A stretch of DNA of 64,000 nucleotides, from the NCBI RefSeq assembly GCF_002162355.1, contig NZ_CP021434.1:838501-902500 (forward strand). Direction: 5' to 3'. Source of the DNA: Tumebacillus avium. GTDB lineage: Bacteria; Bacillota; Bacilli; Tumebacillales; Tumebacillaceae. The notes under the pieces were generated by a model. The model was not told the origin of the DNA, ran no database searches, and worked only from the letters and a program-made list of their open reading frames with translations. Both the position numbers and the translations under genes were made by a program. Positions 8,302 through 16,960 of this stretch are shown here, piece by piece (position 1 is the stretch's first letter; each line of letters starts with the position of its first letter).

Positions 8302-9585
8302 TTAGAATAAAGTCTCGCCGATGCAGCCGCCCGCTTTGGCACCGGGCAGGACGGCAAAAATAGCGCTGCCGACGTGCACGATGTACTCGTTGAGTTTGTC
8401 TTGAGCAGCCAACGCTTGCTGCATCGGGATAAATTGACGGCGGGGGTCACGGTTGAAGCAGATGAACAGCAGCCCGGCGTCCAGTTGGCCGGTCTTGAGG
8501 TCGATGCCGCTGGAATACGAGTAGCCGCGGCGGTGAATCTTCACTTTGCCGCCCATGTTCGCGACGGCGACGTGCGAGTTCATCGGGATCATGAGTTTGC
8601 CCTTGTCGTCTTGTTTTGCAAAATCAAGCGGAGCGAATTCGTCCTTCTCGCCCAGCGGCGCACCGCTGTCACGGTGGCGTCCGAATGTCGCTTCCTGTTC
8701 ATTGAGATGCGTGCGGTCCCAGACTTCGATCCGCATGCGGATGCGGCGCATGATCATGTACGTGCCGTCGGCCATCCAGTTTGCGCCGTCAGCCTGCGTA
8801 GCCCAGACAATGTCGTCAGCAACATCTGCCTTTTTCACGTCCGGGTTGTTGGTGCCGTCTTTGAAGCCGAGCAAGTTGCGCGGCGTCGACCCGTTCGGGT
8901 CGGCCGTGCGCGTGCGCTGGAAGCCGTCCTGCACCCAGCGCAACACCGCCTTGCCGCGCGCGATCCGCGCCAGGTTGCGCAGCGCGTGGAAAGCAACTTG
9001 CGGGTCGTTGGCGCAGACTTGCACGGCGATGTCGCCGCCCGTCCATTCCGGCTGCAGTTCATCGCCGCCAAACGCAGGCAGGTCGACGAGCGCAGCGGGA
9101 CGCTTGCTCCCGAGGCCAAAGCGGCCGTCAAACAGCGATGCCCCAACGCCAAACGTGATCGTGATGCCGGCCGCGTTCAGCCCCATCGCTTCGCCGGTGT
9201 CGACCGGCGGGAGGATCGGGTTGCCGCTCTCATCGCCGACTCCTTGGCCTTGGGCGAGCTTCGCGGACGCTTCCGTCCATTTTTGGAACAGCGTGCGCAG
9301 CGCCCCAAGGTCGGTGGTGGTGACGTCAAACGCGCCGAGGCAGATAAAATCCTGCGCCGGCGTGACGATGCCCGCCTGGTGTTTGCCGTAAAACGGCACG
9401 GTGTCGCCGGCCGTTTGCGCATCGGCTGCTTTGGCGGAGTCTTTCAACATGCCCGTTCCGGCCAGCACGCCGGTCAGTCCCCCTGCTCCGAGCAAAAGCC
9501 CGACGCCACCAGCGGCGCCGAGCTTCAGCATGTCACGTCGGGAGATGGGCTTTTGCAACAAGTCGTCTTTTGTTGCGTCGCTCAT
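8302..9585 (-). CDS. efeB: EfeB, Tat-exported Dyp-type haem peroxidase
   Basis: 427 residues. The N-terminus carries a twin-arginine signal (SRRDMLK followed by a glycine/leucine-rich stretch), so it is exported folded. The Dyp-peroxidase signature GFKDGTNNP contains the distal catalytic aspartate, and a downstream arginine-rich MRRIRMRIEVWDRTHL segment and GRHRDSGAPLG fit the haem pocket. EfeB oxidises Fe(II) or acts on haem in the EfeUOB iron system. The ATG at 9585 follows a GGAGGG site overlapping the end of efeO, so the two are tightly coupled. Confidence 0.93.
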   Translation of the reverse strand: MSDATKDDLLQKPISRRDMLKLGAAGGVGLLLGAGGLTGVLAGTGMLKDSAKAADAQTAGDTVPFYGKHQAGIVTPAQDFICLGAFDVTTTDLGALRTLFQKWTEASAKLAQGQGVGDESGNPILPPVDTGEAMGLNAAGITITFGVGASLFDGRFGLGSKRPAALVDLPAFGGDELQPEWTGGDIAVQVCANDPQVAFHALRNLARIARGKAVLRWVQDGFQRTRTADPNGSTPRNLLGFKDGTNNPDVKKADVADDIVWATQADGANWMADGTYMIMRRIRMRIEVWDRTHLNEQEATFGRHRDSGAPLGEKDEFAPLDFAKQDDKGKLMIPMNSHVAVANMGGKVKIHRRGYSYSSGIDLKTGQLDAGLLFICFNRDPRRQFIPMQQALAAQDKLNEYIVHVGSAIFAVLPGAKAGGCIGETLF

Positions 9586-9588
9586 CGT

Positions 9589-10446
9589 TTAGCCCTCCAG
9601 TACAGTGCCCATCTGCGAAAGCGGTTCGGCCAGTGCGTCGACCGCTTGGCTGAGCTTGGTGGTCTGTTCCTTGCTCAGTTCGGTGTACAGCACATACCCG
9701 TCGCCTTTGCGGTATGGAGCAAGCGCGTCTTCCAGCGCGGTGAATTGTTTGTCGATCTCCGTAGCCAGAGCTGCGTCTTTCTTCTCCAACTGCGGGCGGA
9801 TGACTTTAAAGATCTCCTGTGCGCCTTCCACGTTCGCCGCGAAATCGTACAGGTCGGTGTGCGAGTAGCGTTCCTCTTCACCGGTGACTTTGGTCGAGGA
9901 AACTTCGTTGAGCAGTTCCACCGCGCCGGTGACGAGCAGGTTGGCGTCGATCTCCACGCTTTCCACTTTGACGCGCAGCAGTTTCACGTCTTGGAGCAGT
10001 TGGTCGGCGACCGCTTCCTGGCCTTTGACGCTGTTGTCGACCCACAGCGCCTTCTCCAGCTTGTGGAACCCGCGCCATTCGTTGTCCGGCACGTCGTTCT
10101 CACGAGCGTCGATCCACGGGTCAAAGTCGCCCAGAGATTCGGCGATCGGCTCGATGCGTTCAAAGTACATGCGGGACGGCGCGTACAGCGTCTTCGCTTT
10201 TTCAATATCGCCAGCTTTCACCGCTTGGGTGAACGCTTCGGTCGCTTTTACAAAATCATCAGACTGTGCGATGACAAACTTGCGGTATTCATCAACCACG
10301 CCGTTCAGGTCGGCAGCAGCAGCGGGCTGTTCCTGTTTCACCGGTTCCTGCACAGCAGCCGGTTCCTTCTCCGCGCCGCAAGCGCCCAACAATACAGAAG
10401 TGCCGATCAACAGAGCCGGCAGCGTAACTTGCATCTTTTTAAACAT
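9589..10446 (-). CDS. efeO: EfeO/EfeM imelysin-like iron-binding lipoprotein
   Basis: 285 residues from the ATG at 10446, which has a GGGGAG site upstream. The signal ends in a lipobox (LLGAC), so it is a membrane-anchored lipoprotein. The imelysin-type motif GFHKLEKALW supplies the HxxE metal ligands. A short alanine/glutamate/glutamine linker connects the lipid anchor and the helical domain. It captures iron for the FTR1 permease. First gene of the operon; a Fur box lies 35 bases upstream of the start. Confidence 0.92.
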   Translation of the reverse strand: MFKKMQVTLPALLIGTSVLLGACGAEKEPAAVQEPVKQEQPAAAADLNGVVDEYRKFVIAQSDDFVKATEAFTQAVKAGDIEKAKTLYAPSRMYFERIEPIAESLGDFDPWIDARENDVPDNEWRGFHKLEKALWVDNSVKGQEAVADQLLQDVKLLRVKVESVEIDANLLVTGAVELLNEVSSTKVTGEEERYSHTDLYDFAANVEGAQEIFKVIRPQLEKKDAALATEIDKQFTALEDALAPYRKGDGYVLYTELSKEQTTKLSQAVDALAEPLSQMGTVLEG

Positions 10447-10481
10447 GGTACACCCATCTCCCCATCCACGATCTCGTTCAT

Positions 10482-10496
10482 TGAAAATCATTCTCA
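10482..10496 (-). promoter_or_regulatory. Fur box upstream of efeO
   Basis: On the minus strand TGAGAATGATTTTCA matches the Bacillus 7-1-7 Fur consensus (TGATAATNATTATCA) at 12 of 14 defined positions. Placed just upstream of the efe operon, it implies repression when iron is plentiful. Confidence 0.8.
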
Positions 10497-10591
10497 CTAA
10501 TCCTACACCCATTCTGTCCTGCTGACAATAGGATTTTTTAGGGACGTTATCATGTACATCTGTACTAAAATTACAAATGAAGAAAAGGAAA

Positions 10592-10629
10592 AAGCTTCTG
10601 AAACTAGACGGTCGTCGTTTCAGAAGCTT
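10592..10629 (-). terminator. Terminator of the MFS gene
   Basis: A 13-bp perfect stem (AAGCTTCTGAAAC and complement), followed on the minus strand by TTTTCC. The MFS stop codon lies in the stem. Confidence 0.85.
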
Positions 10630-11887
10630 GTTGATTCGATTCCCGCACCGTCCACAGCATCAGCAGTGTGAGCAATACGGTGACACCGCCAAACGCCGCA
10701 AATAGCCAGGCGACATTGGCTTCCCCAACTGCGGAGACGGAAGAGGCAGCCAGCGTTGTACCAAGCGGATAGCCGAGTGCAACAAATGCCGAGGAGACGG
10801 TGAACACTCGGCCCATCATCTCCGCCGGAACGGTCAGCTGCATCAAAGTCCGAATGTAGATCATCGCCGGAGCGGATGTAATACCGGCGAGCACCAGAAC
10901 AAACACCGCCCAAAGCAGGTTGCCTGACACTGCCAATAATCCGTAGGCCATCCCGTGCGCAGCGATCGAGAGAAAGACCAGATTGCGCAGCGCTGGCTTT
11001 TCAACTTTTATTGCCCCGGTCACAAAAGAGCCGATCACGATCCCGACAGACAGCGTCGCCATCAACAGCCCATAGCCGCTGGCTTCTACCGACAGATGAT
11101 GTGAGCTGAAGATCGGCAGCAGCGCAGAGGAAGTGCCCCAGATGAGCAAGTTCCACAGCAAGTTGACCGCCACGACGACTCGTATCACCTGCGACTTGAG
11201 GAGAAAGCCGACCCCTGCGCCCAACTCCTGCCGCCACAGTTGGAAACGTCCACCAACCGTCTTTTCTCCAACGACTTCCCTGCGTTTCGTTCGCGCTTGT
11301 GGCGGCATTGCCGCGTAGTACAGGCCGGCCGAAGCAAAAAACGTCAGCGCGTTCAGCAGATACGCCATCTGCATTTCCCCAAACGCCATCAAAATCCCGC
11401 CAATTACCGGCCCCAGCGACAGCGCCAAGTCAAACTGAATATTCATCAACGAGTTCGCCTGAATCAGCCGTTCCTTCGGCACCGTTTCCGCAATAATCAT
11501 ATTCGTCGCCGCTTTCGTCACCGGAGCCAGCGAGGAAGACAGTGCGATCAGCAGCATAAACCACGCATAACTCACCCCGCCCTCCAGCGGAACGATCATC
11601 AAAAACAGAAACAGCCCACCGCTGATCAGATTCGACAGCACCGCAAACAATATCGCGGGCACCCGATCCAAAAACACACCAAACAGCGGTGCAGCCAAAA
11701 ACTTGGGGAACTCCAAACAAATCAATGTCATCGACAGCAAAAACGGGCTCCCCGTCTGCTGATACACCATCCAGACCAGCGATACCATGATCACCGCATC
11801 GCCAATCCCCGACAGCAGCGAACCGCTCCAAAGAGAAAGAAACCGCCAGTTTTGAAGCATTTGTCCGTAAACTCGCACCTGGCTCAT
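10604..11887 (-). CDS. MFS transporter (drug/metabolite exporter type)
   Basis: 427 residues with twelve predicted membrane helices. The N-terminal WSGSLLSGIGDAVIMVSLVWMVYQQTGSP and the LFGVFLDRVPA loop between helices 2 and 3 resemble MFS_3/DHA3 exporters such as the macrolide and enterobactin efflux families. It overlaps the preceding gene by 4 bases (ATGA), so the two are translated together. Its partners (an unknown 220-residue protein and a beta-propeller) suggest it exports a product or substrate tied to them. No substrate can be assigned. Confidence 0.85.
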   Translation of the reverse strand: MSQVRVYGQMLQNWRFLSLWSGSLLSGIGDAVIMVSLVWMVYQQTGSPFLLSMTLICLEFPKFLAAPLFGVFLDRVPAILFAVLSNLISGGLFLFLMIVPLEGGVSYAWFMLLIALSSSLAPVTKAATNMIIAETVPKERLIQANSLMNIQFDLALSLGPVIGGILMAFGEMQMAYLLNALTFFASAGLYYAAMPPQARTKRREVVGEKTVGGRFQLWRQELGAGVGFLLKSQVIRVVVAVNLLWNLLIWGTSSALLPIFSSHHLSVEASGYGLLMATLSVGIVIGSFVTGAIKVEKPALRNLVFLSIAAHGMAYGLLAVSGNLLWAVFVLVLAGITSAPAMIYIRTLMQLTVPAEMMGRVFTVSSAFVALGYPLGTTLAASSVSAVGEANVAWLFAAFGGVTVLLTLLMLWTVRESNQQASETTTV

Positions 11888-12546
11888 CGGCTCTCCTGCC
11901 TTTCGATGATTTCCTCTTTTATCTCCAAGGCAGATTTATGGAACACCAGCAATTTCGCCAGCGGATCGCCTTTGCGAATCAAATGTTGACGTTTTGGCTC
12001 GAATGCGATTCCGAACCCCAGCCCTTGGTTAAATTTCGCCAGCGATTTCGCAAACAACAATCCCGGATGCACCACAAAATTCTCTTCTCCCTCGAGCGGT
12101 TGTATCAGCAGCACGTAATCATCAGGAATCTCAATTCCCCAGCCCATGCGCCATTCAAATGTCCGTTCCCCATTCGGCAAAAACAGCCCCTGCCACATCC
12201 CGTCCACCAAAGCCTGCTGCACTTGAAACCATCCCGCAGGCTTAATCCCCAAAAACATGTTGTCACGCGCCATCCAAAAATCAATTCCGAGCATCCTGCC
12301 CACCTCGTGGACATCTTCACTGCTTCCTTTAATCTGAACTTCTTCTACCGGGAAAATCTCAATGTTGATTGGCGAGTAAATGGTCCATCCGATTTCCTTG
12401 CCCATGCGGTATGGATAGCAGGCGCCTTTAACCCGCTCCTGAACCAGCCATCTTCTTGCGTTCATTTGGCTTTCGACTCCCTGAACTTTTTCTTTTTTCG
12501 GCGGCATGGCCCAATCGTGCAATTTGAGAAATCTCACCAAGGACAT
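11884..12546 (-). CDS. Uncharacterised protein, possibly DUF6065-like
   Basis: About 220 residues, no signal peptide or membrane helix. The central PYRMGKEIGWTIYSPINIEI resembles the Gly-Trp-x-x-x-Ser-Pro segment I associate with DUF6065 proteins, which occur near natural-product genes; this match is from memory and weak. The upstream ATG (12552) is only 2 bases after AAGGAG, so the ATG at 12546 (8 bases) is the better start. It is coupled to the MFS gene by a 4-base overlap and is separated from the beta-propeller gene by a hairpin that could attenuate read-through. Confidence 0.65.
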   Translation of the reverse strand: MSLVRFLKLHDWAMPPKKEKVQGVESQMNARRWLVQERVKGACYPYRMGKEIGWTIYSPINIEIFPVEEVQIKGSSEDVHEVGRMLGIDFWMARDNMFLGIKPAGWFQVQQALVDGMWQGLFLPNGERTFEWRMGWGIEIPDDYVLLIQPLEGEENFVVHPGLLFAKSLAKFNQGLGFGIAFEPKRQHLIRKGDPLAKLLVFHKSALEIKEEIIERQESR

Positions 12547-12577
12547 ATTCATTTCTCCTTATCTAAGAATGAAAAGA

Positions 12578-12604
12578 GAGGCGCACCAAGGCACCTTGCG
12601 CCTC
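12578..12604 (-). terminator. Terminator or attenuator after the beta-propeller gene
   Basis: Stem GAGGCGCA/TGCGCCTC with an 11-base loop, followed on the minus strand by TCTTTTC. It lies between the beta-propeller gene and the next gene of the same strand. Confidence 0.65.
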
Positions 12605-12619
12605 CCTTCTTTCCGAGCT

Positions 12620-13612
12620 TTATTGCGTGATGACGTTTTGCTGTTTCTCTGTGTCCGACTTGCCGTACATCATCGGATCATATATGTTTACCGAGCAAGG
12701 GCCAAGACCCGTTTTGATAATGCCTACCGCTTCTTTTTCTTTCAGATCGATCACGGTAAGCGCATTTGCTTTCTCGCGAAGCGACGCGGTACCGATGTCA
12801 CGGGCAAATGCCGTAACATACATCGTGCGCTCGATGGAGTCTAACCTCATACCGCGCGGAGTCGGACCAACTTCGATCTGCTTCTCTTCCGTCCAGTTGT
12901 GTTTGTCGACCACACTGACCGTGTTGCTTGCTTCACAGCTGACATAGACGTAATGGTCATCCGGGTCAGGCATCACGCCGCGCGGCCCGAAACCGACCGG
13001 GATCTCCGTTTGCAATTCCATTGTGAGCAGGGAGATCACAGATAAAGTGTGACGGTGAGTGTTTGCCGTGTATACGTACTGGTTATCCCAATCCGCACAG
13101 GCATGATAAGGCTTTGCATCCTGCCCAAGTGCGATTTTAGAAACTACTTTCGAGTTTTGAATATCCTCTGCAATCTCAAGGATCGCCACTGCATCATCTC
13201 CCCACAGCGGCACGCAGGCAAATTTGCCATTTGGGGTAATGGACAAAGCACGCGGATTGTTGCCGACTTCGATACGGGTAATCTCTTGTCGACGTTCAGT
13301 GTCTACAATGGAAACGTCATCCGACCCGGAATTGGAAACAAAGAGATACTTGCCATCCGGAGTCATCGTCACACCGCGCGGAGCCATCCCGACAACAATG
13401 CGGGTGACTTCTCTGTCCTCCAAAAGATCGATGACAGAGACGGTATTGCCTGCACAGTTCGAAACATAGCCATAGCTGCCTTGCGGATCGATGATCATAC
13501 AGCCGCGCGGGCTGCCTCCAATCGGAATTCGACCGAGTTCTTTCTGGTCGGCCAGATCAATCACCGAGATGTCATTTGAATCTGTGTTTGTTACGTAAGC
13601 GAGTTTTTTCAT
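12620..13612 (-). CDS. YncE/YVTN-type beta-propeller protein
   Basis: 330 residues made of seven repeats of the YVTN type: each has a PRGV/PRAL turn, a DG or similar turn, then YxxVSN and NTVSVIDL-like strands. No signal peptide is visible, so it appears cytoplasmic, unlike most exported relatives. Beta-propellers of this type bind ligands or act as scaffolds; some serve as enzymes in natural-product pathways. The final 20 residues (DTEKQQNVITQ) are a polar tail. It is the first gene of a possible unit with the 220-residue protein and the exporter. Function unassigned. Confidence 0.85.
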   Translation of the reverse strand: MKKLAYVTNTDSNDISVIDLADQKELGRIPIGGSPRGCMIIDPQGSYGYVSNCAGNTVSVIDLLEDREVTRIVVGMAPRGVTMTPDGKYLFVSNSGSDDVSIVDTERRQEITRIEVGNNPRALSITPNGKFACVPLWGDDAVAILEIAEDIQNSKVVSKIALGQDAKPYHACADWDNQYVYTANTHRHTLSVISLLTMELQTEIPVGFGPRGVMPDPDDHYVYVSCEASNTVSVVDKHNWTEEKQIEVGPTPRGMRLDSIERTMYVTAFARDIGTASLREKANALTVIDLKEKEAVGIIKTGLGPCSVNIYDPMMYGKSDTEKQQNVITQ

Positions 13613-13667
13613 TTGTTTACCACCCAGCCTTTAGTTATTAGCGATCGCTTACTATAACCTATTCACT

Positions 13668-13696
13668 ATTATATTTTAATATCACAACACGAACAA
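13668..13696 (-). promoter_or_regulatory. Promoter of the beta-propeller gene
   Basis: On the minus strand TTGTTC, 17 bases, then TATAAT, a good housekeeping sigma promoter. Immediately upstream of the -35 lie two AACGTT palindromes. Confidence 0.6.
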
Positions 13697-13708
13697 GAAA
13701 AACTTATA

Positions 13709-13724
13709 AACGTTCAAAAACGTT
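13709..13724. promoter_or_regulatory. Twin AACGTT palindromes, candidate operator
   Basis: Two perfect AACGTT palindromes at 13709 and 13719, exactly 10 bases (one helical turn) apart, 13 bases upstream of the beta-propeller -35 and close to the end of the XRE gene. Likely a regulator site; the neighbouring XRE protein is the obvious candidate (inference). Confidence 0.45.
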
Positions 13725-13742
13725 AATTCACTTTCTAACAAG

Positions 13743-14261
13743 TTACTCCACAACAGCTTTCAAAACTCTTTCCACAAGACGTGTGACTTCTGAAGGTCGC
13801 TTGTAAAACATTTCCTCGACACGCTGCAGCAGTTCTTTTTGCTCAGTGGTGAGCGCCTTGTGATGAGAAAAAAGCATTTCACAAACCTGCTGCACCGTCT
13901 CGATGGAAACGTTTTGTTGCATCATGGCTTCAAGTTCTGTTTCAGACAATCCAATACGAGTTGCAAACTGCTTCTTTGTATCACCATAAGCTTCACGAAG
14001 GATTTCAATCATCGAGATCGAATCTCCGTTGCATTCTTCTTGGTCGGGTTCATACCCGATCTCGTGAAGCAATACTTCATATGGAATCCCTAATGGCTTG
14101 GCTAACTTCCGCAAAATGTTCCGCGTCGGACCCCCGCGACCTCTTTCTCCGCGTTCCAACATGGACAAATAGGAATCTGAGCATCCTGCATACAAGGCCA
14201 ACTGCCGAATCGTCATCCCTTTTGCCTCCCGCTTCTCCCTCAGATACTCCCCAAACTCCAT
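13743..14261 (-). CDS. XRE-family transcriptional regulator
   Basis: 172 residues. An N-terminal helix-turn-helix (about residues 1-60: LREKREAKGMTIRQLALYAGCSDSYLSMLERGERG) is followed by a C-terminal helical region with a second HTH-like stretch (TKKQFATRIGLSETELEAMM). It is clearly paralogous to the XRE protein encoded at 24596-25162: both open MEFGE(Y/F)LR and share the SDSYLS(M/L)LERG recognition region. The GAGGTG site before the ATG supports this start. It probably controls the adjacent beta-propeller operon or its own gene. Confidence 0.88.
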   Translation of the reverse strand: MEFGEYLREKREAKGMTIRQLALYAGCSDSYLSMLERGERGRGGPTRNILRKLAKPLGIPYEVLLHEIGYEPDQEECNGDSISMIEILREAYGDTKKQFATRIGLSETELEAMMQQNVSIETVQQVCEMLFSHHKALTTEQKELLQRVEEMFYKRPSEVTRLVERVLKAVVE

Positions 14262-14579
14262 GTTGTCACCTCTCGTTCTCTAGTTGCTAACAAAATCATA
14301 TCCATCTGAATAAATTCCATCAATGATGTATTGCCTTCTACTTCGAAGTTTTGCACACTCACCTAAGAAGAGTAAAAAGAAAAGAGGAAAGCACATCCAC
14401 CGCGTGAAAAATAAGAACATGCGTTCTCATATAGCATATCCCAATCGCACCTCCATTACAACTATTGTTTCATTAATCAACAAATTCGGATTTACGTGTT
14501 TGTTAAGCAAGACTTCCCGAAAACAAAAACGCCCTGCTCTCAGACCACCCAAAGAGCATGACGTTTTCTCTTGTAAGCA
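14262..14579. other. Intergenic region, no gene seen
   Basis: 318 bases, AT-rich. It should carry the XRE promoter (minus strand) at its left end. An open frame of 86 codons on the plus strand has a basic, low-complexity product and no ribosome site, and I do not call it. A terminator occupies the right end. Confidence 0.5.
14526..14566 (-). terminator. Terminator of the ArsR-type regulator gene
   Basis: Imperfect hairpin AAAACG..TGCTCT paired with AGAGCA..CGTTTT; on the minus strand a T-rich tail follows. Confidence 0.65.
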
Positions 14580-15266
14580 CTAGCACTCAATTCCTAGATA
14601 TTGCTTCAACTTCTCTTTTCCTCTAACAGTGATTGTAACCGTCCTACTGCCATCTTTTTTCTGAATCCACTTCATCTCAAAAAGACGCTCAGCAATGCCT
14701 GCTCCCAAAGCCCCGGCAAGATGATAGCGACGCTCGCTCCAATCCAGGCAAGGTTTGGCGAAATTTCTGCGCCTGTTTTGCAGTTCCCGCCAATCAACAC
14801 CCCATTCCTGCAGGTGCGCCCCTCCCCTCTCCGTTACTTGATAGCCTTGTTCTGATTCGATCAACCACTGATTGTCTAGAAGTGCTTGGGTCAGATCCAC
14901 ACCGAATTGTCCCGCCAAGTGGTCGTAGCAGGTGCGTGCCGTTCGCAGTTTTTCCAGTTCTGCAGACTGACGCAAGGATCGCACTTTCACTGGAGGAGCG
15001 AGCAGTGATAAAGCTTCTATTGCGTGGCCTACGTCAGGACCGGACAGTTTGTAATAGCGGTGGCGGCCATGTGTTTCCTGCAAGAGCAGGCCGCCATCCA
15101 TCAGTTTTCCAAGATGAGCTGAGATTGTCTGCGGAGTAACACCTGCGTGGCGTGCAAGATCACTGGCAGGAAGTGCCCGACCGTCCGAGGGGACCTCAAG
15201 TACCGTTGCACGAGTAGGGTCGCCGAGTAACGAAGCAATTGATGAAAAATCGGGATATGCGTTCAT
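14580..15266 (-). CDS. ArsR-family winged-helix regulator
   Basis: About 228 residues from the ATG at 15266. The N-terminal 90 residues form an ArsR winged helix: SSIASLLGDPTRATVLEVPSD, ASDLARHAGVTPQTISAHLGKLMDGGLL, then a beta wing with GRHRYYKL. The remaining 130 residues are a second, DUF-like helical domain. No cysteine pair typical of metal sensors is present in the recognition helix, so the ligand is not a classic soft metal. It is divergent from the flavin reductase gene and probably regulates it. Upstream in-frame ATGs exist (15296, 15287) with no better ribosome site. Confidence 0.85.
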   Translation of the reverse strand: MNAYPDFSSIASLLGDPTRATVLEVPSDGRALPASDLARHAGVTPQTISAHLGKLMDGGLLLQETHGRHRYYKLSGPDVGHAIEALSLLAPPVKVRSLRQSAELEKLRTARTCYDHLAGQFGVDLTQALLDNQWLIESEQGYQVTERGGAHLQEWGVDWRELQNRRRNFAKPCLDWSERRYHLAGALGAGIAERLFEMKWIQKKDGSRTVTITVRGKEKLKQYLGIEC

Positions 15267-15325
15267 ACTTCGATGATAGTCGAACATTCTGTGCATTACA
15301 ATCTTGATAAGAGGGGGAAATTGGC

Positions 15326-15913
15326 ATGGAAAAAACAACATTAGAAACATCAAAACTCTATTATGGATTCCCAGTCATTTTAGTAAGCTACTATGATCTG
15401 AACGGACAGCCCAATCTGGCCACCATGTCTTCGTCCTTTTCGCTGGGGAATATGATTTGCCTTGGATTTGGCCGTGGGGGACATGCAGTCCAAACGATCC
15501 GGGCAACCCTCCAGTTTTCCGTAAATGTACCGGACCGGAGTTTAATGCAAGCGATCGAGATTGGCGGATTCACCAAAGGCTCTGAGATCAACAAATTTGA
15601 AATGAGCGGTCTTACACCTACTCCCGGAATTACACTACAAGTCCCCCTCATCGCTGAATGTCCCTTCTCTTTGGAATGCAGCGTGCAAGACATCTTCGAG
15701 CATGGTTCGTATGTGATCGTGGTTGCAGAAGTGGTGCAACGTCACGTTGCAACTTGCTTATTAGACTCCAGCATGCGACTGAAGAACGAAGTCCTGGACA
15801 CGATCTTATTTGCAGGAGATGTGCATGCTAGAAGCTATCGGTACTTGGAGCAGGATAAGAGTGACCTACTCGGCAGTTTCCTGCCTGAGCAGGGCAGGGA
15901 GATCTGGAAATAA
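15326..15913 (+). CDS. Flavin reductase family protein
   Basis: 195 residues. The N-terminal YGFPVILVSYYDLNGQPNLATMSSSFSLG matches the FMN-binding split barrel of flavin-reductase-like proteins (usually near 190 residues), with FSVNVPDRSLMQAIEIGGFTKGSEINKFE as the characteristic middle. These reduce FMN or act as flavoenzymes for small molecules. An AGAGGGGG site sits 8 bases before the ATG. Divergent from the ArsR-type regulator, which is a likely controller. Confidence 0.88.
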   Translation: MEKTTLETSKLYYGFPVILVSYYDLNGQPNLATMSSSFSLGNMICLGFGRGGHAVQTIRATLQFSVNVPDRSLMQAIEIGGFTKGSEINKFEMSGLTPTPGITLQVPLIAECPFSLECSVQDIFEHGSYVIVVAEVVQRHVATCLLDSSMRLKNEVLDTILFAGDVHARSYRYLEQDKSDLLGSFLPEQGREIWK

Positions 15914-15915
15914 GA

Positions 15916-15945
15916 AAAACCTCGGTTCAACCCGAGGTTTTTCTT
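15916..15945. terminator. Bidirectional terminator
   Basis: Ten-base stem AAAACCTCGG/CCGAGGTTTT with a six-base loop, between the flavin reductase gene and the convergent secreted-protein gene. Confidence 0.85.
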
Positions 15946-15946
15946 A

Positions 15947-16615
15947 CTACCAATAAAACACATACCCATTCCCGCTAATCTTGACACTGCTATGATTATA
16001 GATACGCAAGAAATAGGTTCCAGCAGGAACGGAAGGGAAGGAAACCGAGCCCGCTTTGTCTGTGTACGAGCCGTTTACGATGATCTCAGAAGTTCTCAAG
16101 TTGATGTTGTTGGCATTAATCAGCCGATACCCCACACTCACACTGGTATTTCCCCATGAGTCGTATTGTACAAATTTAATTGGGACATTTTGCATGCCGC
16201 TCAATGTGTAGGTAGTACTCGTGTCAATATAGCTGCCGGTATCCACATCCCAGTACTTCCAATTCGGGGACGTAATAAACTCCGGCTCGAAGCCCATGAT
16301 GACCTCATCCGAATCACTTACGATCTCCTCTTGAGAAATTGACTTCGGAGCTGTGAAGTCAGGTGACAGTCCCTTCGAATGTTCTCGAATCGGCTTAGGA
16401 GTTGCGGCTATTTCTATTTCCTCAGCGCTGATTCCACCTTGAGTAGTTTGGGTCTGGATCCCATCAATACCCAAACCGAGGTCTTCTTGACTAATTGGCT
16501 TTGGAATGCTGAAGTCCGGCGAATACTTATCCTTCGCCCACCCTGCGTTCGCACCCACAAAAAGAGATACGAACAGCATGCTTGCGACGAGCGTAACACC
16601 TACTTTTTTATTCAC
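15947..16615 (-). CDS. Secreted protein with PKPI motifs
   Basis: 222 residues with a signal peptide (MNKKVGVTLVASMLFVSLFV, cleavage near AGWA-KD). The mature N-terminus has a repeated motif: YSPDFSIPKPISQEDL, then ATPKPIREHSKG, then LSPDFTAPKSISQEEI. A C-terminal beta-rich domain of about 110 residues ends in VPAGTYFLRIYNHSS...YVFYW. No catalytic motif is seen. The same PKPI motif occurs in the next secreted protein upstream. Function unknown. Confidence 0.7.
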   Translation of the reverse strand: MNKKVGVTLVASMLFVSLFVGANAGWAKDKYSPDFSIPKPISQEDLGLGIDGIQTQTTQGGISAEEIEIAATPKPIREHSKGLSPDFTAPKSISQEEIVSDSDEVIMGFEPEFITSPNWKYWDVDTGSYIDTSTTYTLSGMQNVPIKFVQYDSWGNTSVSVGYRLINANNINLRTSEIIVNGSYTDKAGSVSFPSVPAGTYFLRIYNHSSVKISGNGYVFYW

Positions 16616-16719
16616 CGATTTTCACTCCTTTGGAATTTTATACTCACATTTCCATACATTACAAATAAAAATACGACTTGTCAATAAAATGTTAAGTTTT
16701 GTTGATCTTTAAAAGAAAA

Positions 16720-16744
16720 AGAGACTGCACGTCGTGCGGTCTCT
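16720..16744 (-). terminator. Terminator of the frameshifted secreted-protein gene
   Basis: Stem AGAGACTGCAC with a three-base loop and GTGCGGTCTCT (one G-T pair), followed on the minus strand by TTTTCTTTT. It lies directly after the end of the out-of-frame extension, not after the annotated stop at 16922. Confidence 0.75.
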
Positions 16745-16749
16745 TGTAC

Positions 16750-16960
16750 CTAGGCTATTCTTTTCTCATAACACGGTTCACCATGCGTTGTGAAAAACCA
16801 TTGCAGAAGCGACTCGGAAGTTGTAGTTCCGCAGCACAAAACCGAAACTAATTTATACCCCATTGTTACATAACCGCCGGTGAATGGAGCCGGGTACTGT
16901 ACCGGTCCGGCGTAATCACCATTACTGTTGATTATCCTGACCGCTTTCGCTTACTGTAGG
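16750..16960 (-). pseudogene. Out-of-frame C-terminal part of the 16922-17239 gene
   Basis: Downstream of the stop at 16922, another minus-strand frame stays open to a TAG at 16750 and encodes protein-like sequence (VRIINSNGDYAGPVQYPAP, FTGGYVTMGYKLVSV, then a cysteine pair). It has no start codon or ribosome site of its own before an internal ATG, and its end is followed at once by a terminator. The simplest reading is that one frameshift split a longer gene. A sequencing error is the alternative. Confidence 0.5.

Noticed and set aside
8283-8450. N-terminal 55 extra residues of the FTR1 gene
   Set aside because: They lie inside efeB in another frame and precede a clear signal peptide starting at 8285.
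14323-14583. 86-codon plus-strand frame in the intergenic region
   Set aside because: Low-complexity basic product, no ribosome site, ends in the neighbouring terminator.
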